In this document: positions 42,860-50,106 of the stretch, in pieces
Position numbering within the stretch: position 1 is the stretch's first letter
How the letters are laid out: every line of letters starts with the position of its first letter
Assembly (NCBI GenBank): GCA_041164825.1
Contig: JBEAOO010000200.1
Coordinates: 1-53,045 of the forward strand
Direction: 5' to 3'
Source of the DNA: JBEAOO01 sp041164825
Lineage (GTDB): Bacteria > Pseudomonadota > Gammaproteobacteria > Burkholderiales > Burkholderiaceae_C
DNA: 53,045 nucleotides
Program-made: the position numbers and the translations under genes
Notes under the pieces: model-generated
Databases searched by the model: none
The model's input: the letters and a program-made list of their open reading frames with translations, nothing else
Told to the model about the DNA's origin: nothing

Positions 42860-43609
42860 ATGAAAGCACTGGTGCCCGTGAAACGGGTGGTCGACTACAA
42901 CGTCAAGGTTCGCGTCAAGAGCGACGGCACGGGCGTGGACATCGGCAACGTCAAGATGAGCATGAACCCCTTTGACGAGATTGCCGTGGAGGAAGCGGTG
43001 CGCCTGCGCGAGCAGGGCGTGTTGACGGAGGTGATTGCGGTGAGCTGCGGCGTGGCGCTGTGCCAAGAAACGCTGCGCACCGCGATGGCCATCGGCGCCG
43101 ACCGCGCCATCTTGGTGGAGACCAGCGAAGACCTGCAGCCGCTGGCCGTGGCCAAGCTGCTCAAGGCCTTGCTCGACCGCGAGCAGCCCGGCCTGGTGAT
43201 CTTGGGCAAGCAGGCCATCGATGGCGACAACAACCAAACCGGTCAAATGCTGGCCGCCCTGGCCGACCTGCCGCAAGCCACTTTTGCCAGCCAGGTGGCG
43301 CTGAAGGATGGCCGCGCCCAGGTGACGCGTGAAATCGACGGTGGCCTGGAGACGCTTTCGCTCAGCCTGCCCGCCGTCATCACCACCGACCTGCGCCTCA
43401 ACGAGCCGCGCTACGTCACGCTGCCCAACATCATGAAGGCCAAGAAGAAGCCGCTGGAGACCCTGACCCCGGCCGATCTGGGTGTGGATGTGAGCCCGCG
43501 GCTGACGACGCTCAAGGTCAGCGAGCCGCCCAAGCGAAGCGCCGGCATCCAGGTGCCCGACGTGGCCACGCTGGTGGCCAAACTCAAGAACGAAGCCAAG
43601 GTGATCTGA
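42860..43609 (+). CDS. etfB: Electron transfer flavoprotein subunit beta
   Basis: A 249-residue EtfB. It begins MKALVPVKRVVDYNVKVR and contains VKMSMNPFDEIAVEEAVRL and LGKQAIDGDNNQTGQMLAAL, the AMP-binding signature region. The sequence is of the housekeeping proteobacterial type that accepts electrons from acyl-CoA dehydrogenases, not the bifurcating type. It pairs with EtfA two bases downstream, and the complex feeds ETF:quinone oxidoreductase, which is not in the window. Three acyl-CoA dehydrogenases in the window are natural donors. Confidence 0.97.
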   Translation: MKALVPVKRVVDYNVKVRVKSDGTGVDIGNVKMSMNPFDEIAVEEAVRLREQGVLTEVIAVSCGVALCQETLRTAMAIGADRAILVETSEDLQPLAVAKLLKALLDREQPGLVILGKQAIDGDNNQTGQMLAALADLPQATFASQVALKDGRAQVTREIDGGLETLSLSLPAVITTDLRLNEPRYVTLPNIMKAKKKPLETLTPADLGVDVSPRLTTLKVSEPPKRSAGIQVPDVATLVAKLKNEAKVI

Positions 43610-43611
43610 CC

Positions 43612-44550
43612 ATGAGCGCTGCTGCAAAAATATTGGTCGTGGCCGAACACGAACACGGCGCCCTCAAAGGCGCCACGCTGCACACCGTCACGGCGGCCGC
43701 CCAATTGGGCGAGGTGCATGTGCTGGTGGCCGGCGCTGATTGCGCCGGTGCCGCCCGGGCTGCCGCGCAGATCGCTGGCGTGACCCTGGTGCTGCATGCT
43801 GATGGCGCGAGCCTCGGCGCGCAGCTCGCCGAAAACATCGCCGCGCAGGTGCTGGCGCTGGCCGGTGGCTACAGCCACATTCTGTTTGCCGCCACGGCGC
43901 ATGGCAAAAATGTGGCCCCGCGTGTGGCGGCCAAGCTCGATGTGGCGCAGATCAGCGAGATCACCCGCGTGATCAGCGCCGACACCTACGAGCGCCCCAT
44001 CTACGCCGGCAACGCCGTGGCCACGGTGCAAAGCCGCGACAAGCAGCAGGTCATCACCGTGCGCAGCACGGGTTTTGATGCCGCAGCGCTGGGCGGACAA
44101 GCACCGATCGAGAAGGTGGCCGCCGTGGCCGACAGCGGCCTGAGCGCCTTCATCGGCAGCGAGATCGCCAAGAACGACCGGCCCGAGTTGACCGCGGCCA
44201 AGATCATCGTCAGCGGTGGCCGCGCCATGGGCAGCAGCGACAAGTTCAACGAGGTGCTGACGCCGTTGGCCGACAAGCTGGGTGCGGCACTCGGCGCCAG
44301 CCGCGCTGCGGTGGATGCGGGCTATGCGCCCAACGACTGGCAAGTGGGCCAAACCGGCAAGATCGTGGCACCGAGCTTGTACATCGCTTGCGGCATCAGC
44401 GGCGCCATTCAGCACCTGGCTGGCATGAAGGACAGCAAGGTGATCGTGGCGATCAACAAGGACGCCGAGGCGCCGATCTTCAGCGTGGCCGACTACGGGC
44501 TGGAGGCTGACTTGTTTGTGGCCGTGCCCGAACTCACTTCGGCGATTTGA
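43612..44550 (+). CDS. etfA: Electron transfer flavoprotein subunit alpha
   Basis: A 312-residue EtfA. The C-terminal FAD-binding domain is clear: IVSGGRAMGSSDKF, GQTGKIVAPSLYIACGISGA, IQHLAGMKDSKVIVAINKD and FSVADYGLEADLF. It starts two bases after etfB with an AAGGTG ribosome site overlapping the etfB end. Shared FAD at the alpha-beta interface carries electrons from acyl-CoA dehydrogenases to the quinone pool. Confidence 0.97.
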   Translation: MSAAAKILVVAEHEHGALKGATLHTVTAAAQLGEVHVLVAGADCAGAARAAAQIAGVTLVLHADGASLGAQLAENIAAQVLALAGGYSHILFAATAHGKNVAPRVAAKLDVAQISEITRVISADTYERPIYAGNAVATVQSRDKQQVITVRSTGFDAAALGGQAPIEKVAAVADSGLSAFIGSEIAKNDRPELTAAKIIVSGGRAMGSSDKFNEVLTPLADKLGAALGASRAAVDAGYAPNDWQVGQTGKIVAPSLYIACGISGAIQHLAGMKDSKVIVAINKDAEAPIFSVADYGLEADLFVAVPELTSAI

Positions 44551-44644
44551 GCAGTCAGCGCGCGGTGAGCCTGCTGGCCGCGCTGCCGCTGCAACCCGGC
44601 CCGGCCCCGCCATTCCGGCTGGGTCGGGCCGCGTGTGCGGCCTC

Positions 44645-44863
44645 TCAGCGGTGCGTGGTCGACAGCGCTTGCCGGATGTCGGCGGCGCTGACCACCGTGG
44701 GGTCGACCGCCCAGGTGGCCGTGTCGATGGATGCCAGATGCGGCGTCAAGTGGGCCGCGGACACCGTGGGCGACGCCAGCGCCGCCAGCACCTGAGGGTT
44801 CAACAAGCCCAAGCAAATGGCCGCTGATCCGCACACTGCACCGACAACGAGTTTGATGGCCAT
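44645..44863 (-). CDS. Small exported protein of unknown function
   Basis: A 72-residue protein with a hydrophobic N-terminus (MAIKLVVGAVCGSAAICLGLL), likely a signal peptide or a single membrane anchor, and a polar C-terminal half ending ADIRQALSTTHR. The start has GGAGA seven bases upstream. On the minus strand, TTGACC about 85 bp upstream could be its -35 box. I do not recognise the family. It converges with etfA, leaving a 94-bp gap (44551-44644) that holds only a weak CGGCCCG/CGGGCCG hairpin. Confidence 0.6.
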   Translation of the reverse strand: MAIKLVVGAVCGSAAICLGLLNPQVLAALASPTVSAAHLTPHLASIDTATWAVDPTVVSAADIRQALSTTHR

Positions 44864-45188
44864 GGAGGTTCTCCGTGAACAGGGTGCGCGACGATTCGAT
44901 GCACTTTCAGTTGATCTGTTCAAGTCTGAACTTTAGGCATTTTGGGTCAACTCTCTCTGAGGACAAACACCAGGGCTGTCGCTGTTTCTGCACAAAACCG
45001 CGCTGAAACAGGCCGTTGATCAGCACACGTCCTGCGGTTCTGTGCAGCCGTTTCGCCCGGGCACTCCAACGTTTGCCGGAGGGGGAATGCTTGCCCATGC
45101 CCGTGCAGGCTTGTGCGATGCTCACAGGGCAGGGCGTTGGGGCCCTGCGTGATTGGCGGCCCACGTGCCGTGCACTGCCTTCTGCACC
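44864..45188. promoter_or_regulatory. Divergent intergenic region with a short dyad
   Basis: These 325 bases separate two small exported-protein genes. The left third is AT-rich and has GTTCA-AGTC-TGAAC (44918-44931) and, on the minus strand, TTGACC (44945-44950). The remainder (about 45000-45188) shows no gene, repeat or clear signal. Confidence 0.35.
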
Positions 45189-45770
45189 ATGAGCAAGTCT
45201 TTGTTGTTGTGGGCACCGCGCCCCGTGGCGCCTTGCCGCGCTGCGCTGGCCCGCGCCGCCCTTGTGTTCGCCCTTGGCCCGCTGCTGCCGGGTTGTGCAC
45301 CGGTCACGGTTGCGTCGGGCTCGGCGTCCGGGCCCCTGGCGGGCGGCGCCGGCAGCGTGCCTGCCGGCGGTGCGTCGGCGCCCCTCGCCGCGCCTGCGCG
45401 GCCCGCCACCGCGTCTGCGGCAACGGCCACCCAGCGCGCGGCGGCCCAAGCCGCGCCCCGGCCCGCTGTGGCGCCGGCCTCGGCGCCCTTGCCCGCGGTG
45501 CTGGCCTACCGTGACCTGTTGAAGCTCGTCAACGAAGGCCGCGGCAACCCGGCGGCGGTGCGCGCGCGGCTGCTGGGCCGCACGCTGCAGGTGAGCCTGC
45601 TGGTGACGGGCCCGCGCTCGCTGATGGCTGCGCGCGAAGACGGCGTTTACTTCATCTGCCGCCAGCGCCCGCCCAGCTTCAAGGGCGGGCCGGTGAAGGC
45701 CGAGGTGGTGGCGTACGACGAGGCGCTCAAGGGCGACCCGATGGTGACGCTCAGCCGCTGCCCGCCCTGA
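45189..45770 (+). CDS. Putative lipoprotein with Ala/Pro-rich linker
   Basis: A 193-residue protein. The N-terminus has a basic region, a hydrophobic stretch ALARAALVFALGPLLPGC and a plausible lipobox (LPGC), so it is probably attached to the inner or outer membrane. Residues about 35-105 are a low-complexity Ala/Pro/Gly/Ser linker. The last 90 residues form a compact domain (YRDLLKLVNEGRGNPAAVRA, REDGVYFICRQRPPSFKGG) that I do not recognise. A start further upstream is possible but would lengthen the leader unusually. Confidence 0.6.
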   Translation: MSKSLLLWAPRPVAPCRAALARAALVFALGPLLPGCAPVTVASGSASGPLAGGAGSVPAGGASAPLAAPARPATASAATATQRAAAQAAPRPAVAPASAPLPAVLAYRDLLKLVNEGRGNPAAVRARLLGRTLQVSLLVTGPRSLMAAREDGVYFICRQRPPSFKGGPVKAEVVAYDEALKGDPMVTLSRCPP

Positions 45771-45807
45771 GCACGCGCGCGCAGGCCTGTCGCAGCGCGC
45801 CAGGCCC

Positions 45808-45864
45808 GCCCGCCTCGCGAGGAAACGTCGGCGCCGCCGCCACGCGTCTCCTCGCGAGGCGGGC
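45808..45864. terminator. Perfect 16-bp inverted repeat after the lipoprotein gene
   Basis: GCCCGCCTCGCGAGGA (45808-45823) pairs exactly with 45849-45864 around a 25-nt spacer, starting 38 bp past the lipoprotein stop. Inside each arm CCTCGCGAGG is itself palindromic. No T-run follows directly. It may be a terminator or a protein-binding site. Confidence 0.5.
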
Positions 45865-45931
45865 GCCGCCGTGTGTGGCGGGCCATCCGCTGAACAGCGG
45901 CACCGAAGACTCGTTTTTTTCATTTCCCCCC

Positions 45932-45959
45932 TCAAGTGGCGCTGGCATCCTGCCGATAG
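45932..45959 (+). promoter_or_regulatory. Sigma28 (FliA)-type promoter of the chemoreceptor gene
   Basis: TCAAG (45932-45936) and GCCGATAG (45952-45959), TCAA-N16-GCCGATA, fit the flagellar sigma28 consensus (TAAA-N15-GCCGATAA) closely. The start codon of the receptor is about 150 bp downstream. The rest of the gap (45865-46112) holds nothing else clear. Confidence 0.75.
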
Positions 45960-46112
45960 AACACAGATTCAGGGATGGGACGGGCGCATTGAACGCCCGC
46001 CCTCGGTGTACCGCGGGCCGGGAGTGGCTGCGCTCACCGCTCGCACTCACCTTCGCCATCGTCAGCCGCAGGGCCGCCCGTCAAGTGGCTGCTGCGCTCA
46101 GGGGACACCACA

Positions 46113-47888
46113 ATGAATGTCAAGAACATGTCGATCGCCACGCGGCTCGTGGTCGCGCTGTCGCTGATCACCATGCTGTTGCTTGCCACGGCCGCGGCAG
46201 CGGCGTGGCAGTTGCGCCATCTGCACCAAACGAGCAGCGAAATCACCGCCAACTGGCTGCCCAGCGTCGAGCTCGTCAACCAGATGAACACCGCCACTTC
46301 CGACCTGCGCGTTGGTGAGTTTCAGCACGTGGCCAACACCGACGACACGGCCATGGCGGGCATCGAGAAAGACATGAACGAGGTGTTGGCCAAGCTGGAG
46401 AAAAGCCGGTCCGCCTACATCCCGTTGATCAGCAGCCCTGAGGAGCAGGCGCTCTACAACGACTTTGACGCGGCGTGGAAAAAATACCTGGCCGTGCACG
46501 AGCAGACCCTGCAGGCCTCGCGCACCAACGACAACGATCAAGCGCGCAAGCTGCTCGAAACCGAGGGCAAGCCGCTGTTTGCCTCGGCCAGCACCAAGCT
46601 GGACCAACTGGTTGAGCTGAACCACAACGGCGCGGTCGCGGCCACGGACGACGCCAACGCCGCCTACGGTCAAGCGTTGATGATCCTGGCCATGGCCAGC
46701 GCCGCTGCGGTGTTGGTGGCGGCCTTTGCGGGCTTCCGATTGATCCGCTCCATCACCGTGCCCATGCGCGAAGCCGTGGAAGCGGCCGACCGCGTGGCCG
46801 CTGGCGACCTGACGGGCCACATCGTCAACGAGCGGGGCGACGAAACCGGCCGCTTGCTGCAGGCCCTGCAGCGCATGCAAGACAGCCTGTCGGACACCGT
46901 GGGCAGCGTGCGCAGCAATGCCGAGAGCGTGGCCACAGCCAGCGCGCAAATTGCCCAGGGCAACACCGACCTGAGCCAGCGCACCGAAGAGCAAGCCAGC
47001 GCGCTGCAGCAAACCGCTGCGACCATGGAGGAGCTGGGCACCACCGTGCGCCACAACGCCGAGAACGCCCAGCAAGCCAGCCGCTTGGCCACCGATGCGT
47101 CCACCGTCGCCTCCATGGGCGGCGATGTGGTGGGCCGCGTGGTGGACACCATGAAGTCCATCAACACCAGCTCGCGCAAAATCTCCGACATCATTTCCGT
47201 CATCGACGGCATCGCCTTCCAGACCAACATCTTGGCGCTCAACGCCGCGGTGGAAGCCGCCCGCGCGGGTGAACAAGGCCGTGGTTTTGCGGTGGTGGCC
47301 AGCGAAGTGCGCAGCCTGGCGCAGCGCAGCGCCGAAGCCGCCAAAGAAATCAAAACCCTGATCACCACCAGCGTCGAGCAGGTGGAGCACGGCACCACCT
47401 TGGTGGACCAAGCCGGTGCCACCATGACCGACATCGTGCGCGCCATTGACGGCGTGCGCGCGGTGGTCACCGAGATCAGCGAAGCCAGCGCGGAGCAAAG
47501 CTCGGGCGTGTCGCAAGTGGGGCAGGCCGTGTCGCAGATGGACCAGGCCACGCAGCAAAACGCCGCGTTGGTGGAAGAAAGCGCCGCCGCGGCCGAGAGC
47601 CTGCGTGGGCAAGCGCAGCAGTTGGTGGCGTCGGTGTCGGCGTTCAAGCTCAGTGGCGGGCACGGTTCGGGTGCGGGCCATGCGGTGGCGTTCAGCTCGC
47701 CCGCACCGGCCCCAGCGCCAGCCAAGGCTCAAGCTGCCTACACCCGGGCCAAGGCGGCGCCCGCGGCCGCTGCGCCGCGCAGCGTTCCGGCAGCGCCCAA
47801 GGCCGCGCCGGTGCGTGCGGCTGCTGCTTCTTCGGCGCCGGCCCTGGTGACCGCGGGCGCCACCTCGGCGGAGTGGGAAAGCTTCTGA
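46113..47888 (+). CDS. Methyl-accepting chemotaxis protein (4HB-HAMP-MCP)
   Basis: A 591-residue transmembrane chemoreceptor. TM1 is about residues 11-33, followed by a periplasmic four-helix-bundle domain (to about 188), TM2 (about 189-211), HAMP (RLIRSITVPMREAVEAADRVAAGDL) and the cytoplasmic coiled coil. The hairpin tip reads IAFQTNILALNAAVEAARAGEQGRGFAVVA, the CheA/CheW contact. A Pro/Ala-rich linker of about 60 residues ends in EWESF, a CheR/CheB docking pentapeptide. It has a sigma28-type promoter and a strong terminator, so it is a single-gene unit. The ligand is unknown. Confidence 0.96.
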   Translation: MNVKNMSIATRLVVALSLITMLLLATAAAAAWQLRHLHQTSSEITANWLPSVELVNQMNTATSDLRVGEFQHVANTDDTAMAGIEKDMNEVLAKLEKSRSAYIPLISSPEEQALYNDFDAAWKKYLAVHEQTLQASRTNDNDQARKLLETEGKPLFASASTKLDQLVELNHNGAVAATDDANAAYGQALMILAMASAAAVLVAAFAGFRLIRSITVPMREAVEAADRVAAGDLTGHIVNERGDETGRLLQALQRMQDSLSDTVGSVRSNAESVATASAQIAQGNTDLSQRTEEQASALQQTAATMEELGTTVRHNAENAQQASRLATDASTVASMGGDVVGRVVDTMKSINTSSRKISDIISVIDGIAFQTNILALNAAVEAARAGEQGRGFAVVASEVRSLAQRSAEAAKEIKTLITTSVEQVEHGTTLVDQAGATMTDIVRAIDGVRAVVTEISEASAEQSSGVSQVGQAVSQMDQATQQNAALVEESAAAAESLRGQAQQLVASVSAFKLSGGHGSGAGHAVAFSSPAPAPAPAKAQAAYTRAKAAPAAAAPRSVPAAPKAAPVRAAAASSAPALVTAGATSAEWESF

Positions 47889-47900
47889 CCGGGCATCGTC

Positions 47901-47936
47901 ACTGCAACTGCAACTGCAACTGCAACTGCAACTGCG
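47901..47936. repeat. Hexanucleotide tandem repeat (ACTGCA x5 plus ACTGCG)
   Basis: Six-base units follow the receptor stop codon by 12 bp. Noncoding on this strand and prone to slippage; no function seen. Confidence 0.85.
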
Positions 47937-47989
47937 CCGTCCGCGCTTGGGCTTGCCGCCGACGGGCGCCGAGCCATCGGCGCAGAATC

Positions 47990-48028
47990 AAAAAGCCGCT
48001 CACCTCACAGGTGAGCGGCTTTTTTTTT
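47990..48028 (+). terminator. Strong Rho-independent terminator
   Basis: AGCCGCTCACCT and AGGTGAGCGGCT pair perfectly around a CAC loop, with A-tract upstream and nine T's downstream. It ends the chemoreceptor gene; the A-tract makes it work on the other strand too. Confidence 0.95.
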
Positions 48029-48039
48029 GCGACCGAACG

Positions 48040-48450
48040 GTGGCTGGGCGCGGTGCAGCGATGGGGGGCGGGCGGTGGTGTGAGGCCGGTGCACGGAGCG
48101 CGGTGCCGCATTCGCTTTGCTCCGTGTCCCCCCGGACCCGCTGCGCGTGCCCTCCTCCTTGACCTGCGCAAAGCGAATGCGGCACAGCGCTCCCCACAAC
48201 CGGTGGAGGCATGCCACGTCGACGCGGGCCTCGGTGCCTGTGGGGCGGTGATGGGCCGGGGCGGTTTGCGGAGGTCAAGGAGGAGCCGGCCGCAGGCCGG
48301 CGGGGGGCACGCAGCAAACCGCCTCGGCCCATCGCCGCCCTCGCGCCGATCTGCGAAAGGCCGGCCTTCGAACGGGAAGGTGTCTCACGCTCAGGCGGGC
48401 AAGGTGCCGAGAACGGCCTTGCCGCCTGCGGGACTTTCAATGTCTTTGAA
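48040..48450. repeat. Two hairpin repeats in opposite orientation plus right-hand module
   Basis: Hairpin one: arms 48095-48120 and 48168-48193 (26 bp, one mismatch), 47-nt loop in forward orientation. Hairpin two: arms 48244-48269 and 48314-48339 (26 bp, two G-T pairs), 44-nt loop in reverse orientation, containing GGAGGTCAAGGAGGAG. Then TTCGAACGGGAAGG and GCCGAGAACGGCCTTGCCG follow, as in the other copies. The arm sequences of the two hairpins are unrelated over their inner halves, but each pairs with itself. It fills the gap between the convergent receptor and CheW-type genes. Confidence 0.8.
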
Positions 48451-48462
48451 GGCGAAAGCCCG

Positions 48463-50106
48463 TCAAGCTTGGGCTTGGGCTTGGGCTTGGGCTTGGGCTT
48501 GGGCTTGGGCTTGGGCCTGCAGCCCGCGCGCGATGGCGTGCAGGTCGAGCACCGGCAGCATGCGCTCTGTGGCGCCGCTGCCCACCAAGGCCAGCTTGCG
48601 GGCGGGCGTGGCGGTGAGTGTGGCCAGTGCGGCATCGGCGCCGGTGTGGCTGGGCAGCTCGGGCTCCCAGTCGGCGGCCTCGATGGTCTTGAGGCTGGGC
48701 ACGGCAAAGCCCAGCAACTCGCCTTGCGATTCGATGACCAGCAGGCTGGTGGCCGCGGTGGCCTCGGCCGGGCGGCCCAGCACCAATTGGCTCAGGCACA
48801 TTACCGCGATGCTGCGCCCCCGGTTGACCAAAATACCGAGCATCGGTTCCCCGTGGCTCACCCGCGTGAGCGCGGGCGACCAGGGCAGGATTTCGGTCAG
48901 CTGCGCCAGTGGTGTTGCGGCTTCGCGGTCGAGCGCATAGGTGACCATGCTGCGCCGGCCCGCACCGGCCGCCACGCCGGCCGAGAACGCGCGTGCATCG
49001 GCGCTCAGCGCGGCGCTGCCACTGGGGGTGTTGGTGTGCGACAGGGCGGCCACCTCGGCGTCGTCGCGCAGGGCGTGGCTGCTGAGCAGCAGGTAGTGTG
49101 CCGGCGGGTTGGGGCCAAAGGATTGTTCGTTGGTGGCGGCGTCAGACGCGAGCCCGCTCAGGGGCAGCGTGCCGGCAAACAAGGGTGCCCGGGGCAGCGC
49201 GAAGCGGGGCAGGGCGATCACGTCGGTGGGCTGTGTGCGCACCACGTCGATCACGCTGTCGATCAAGAAGGCCACCATGCCGTGGTCGAGGCTGACCACA
49301 AAGGCCTGCAGCTGTTCGGGCGGGCTGTCGAGTGTGCCCAGCCCGCACCAGGCCATCAAATCGATGGCGGGCACTTTTTGCCCGGCGTAGTCAATGCAGC
49401 CGCGGCACACGCCCTGGCTCAGCACGCCGCGCTCCACCTTGGGTGCGGCCAGGGTGGCGTGCACGGCTTGGGCGTCGATGGCGAGTGCGGTCTGGCCGCA
49501 GCGCATCAGCATCACGGGCACGGCGGTGTCGGTGGTGTCGACCAGGTCGACGCTGGTGTCGAGTTGTTGGCGGGCGGGTTCGGGGTCGCGCACCAGGGGC
49601 ACTTGGTGCAGGCTGGCGATGGCCTCGGGTGAGAGCACGCTGACCAGCGTGCCGTCGTCGTCCGAGGGCACGGTGGCGCTGAGGAGCGCGGCCACCGGGT
49701 CGTTGGCGTGCACCGGGTGTTGCTGCACTGCGGCGCTGGTGAACACGCCACTCACGCCCTCGGCCAGCAGGCCCAGGATGTGGCCGCCGTGCACCATGAT
49801 GATGACGCTGCGGAACTCGCCGTCGCTGAGCGGCAGGCCGAGCACGATGCGCAGGTCCACCACCGGCACCATCACGCCGCGCAGCTGAATGCCGCCCACC
49901 ACGCAGGCTGCGGGACAGGGCAGGCGTGTGAGCGGCCCGCAGGGCACGACCTCGCGCAGCGCGGCCATGGGCAGCGCGAGCTGCATGCCGCCGATGGTGA
50001 AGCCGCCGTAGCGCAGTGGCGGTGGCGAGGCGGTGTTTGTGTTTGCGGTTGCCGCAGCCGCAGCCGCAGCGGTGGCCGCCCGCTCCTGCGCGCTGTCGCC
50101 GCTCAT
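48463..50106 (-). CDS. Triple CheW-domain protein with (Ala-Gln)n tail
   Basis: A 547-residue protein with three successive CheW-like SH3-type modules: about 30-175 (YGGFTIGGMQLALPMAALRE, VVGGIQLRGVMVPVVDLR), about 200-365 (ALAIDAQAVHATLAAP, GQKVPAIDLMAWCGL) and about 385-530 (MVTYALDREAATPLAQLTEIL, GRSIAVMCLSQLVLG). CheW modules link receptors to CheA. A low-complexity Ala/Thr/Asn segment precedes module one, and the C-terminus is an (AQ) tract encoded by a hexanucleotide repeat. It overlaps the PAS receptor gene by four bases (ATGA). It is probably the dedicated adaptor of that receptor. Confidence 0.88.
   Translation of the reverse strand: MSGDSAQERAATAAAAAAATANTNTASPPPLRYGGFTIGGMQLALPMAALREVVPCGPLTRLPCPAACVVGGIQLRGVMVPVVDLRIVLGLPLSDGEFRSVIIMVHGGHILGLLAEGVSGVFTSAAVQQHPVHANDPVAALLSATVPSDDDGTLVSVLSPEAIASLHQVPLVRDPEPARQQLDTSVDLVDTTDTAVPVMLMRCGQTALAIDAQAVHATLAAPKVERGVLSQGVCRGCIDYAGQKVPAIDLMAWCGLGTLDSPPEQLQAFVVSLDHGMVAFLIDSVIDVVRTQPTDVIALPRFALPRAPLFAGTLPLSGLASDAATNEQSFGPNPPAHYLLLSSHALRDDAEVAALSHTNTPSGSAALSADARAFSAGVAAGAGRRSMVTYALDREAATPLAQLTEILPWSPALTRVSHGEPMLGILVNRGRSIAVMCLSQLVLGRPAEATAATSLLVIESQGELLGFAVPSLKTIEAADWEPELPSHTGADAALATLTATPARKLALVGSGATERMLPVLDLHAIARGLQAQAQAQAQAQAQAQAQA
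48469..48516. repeat. Eight TTGGGC hexamers encoding the C-terminal (Ala-Gln) tail
   Basis: Eight exact 6-bp units on the plus strand; read on the minus strand they encode Ala-Gln repeats at the extreme C-terminus of the triple CheW protein. Slippage changes tail length in frame without disrupting the protein. Confidence 0.95.

Noticed and set aside
42860..44550. EtfBA as an electron-bifurcating pair for the ferredoxin oxidoreductase
   Set aside because: EtfB has the ordinary housekeeping sequence, including the N-terminus and the AMP region, so simple electron transfer from acyl-CoA dehydrogenases is the better reading.
10929..44550. Integrative or conjugative element carrying the island
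   Set aside because: No integrase, relaxase, tRNA end or direct-repeat boundary is visible in the window. Horizontal gain cannot be excluded, only not shown.
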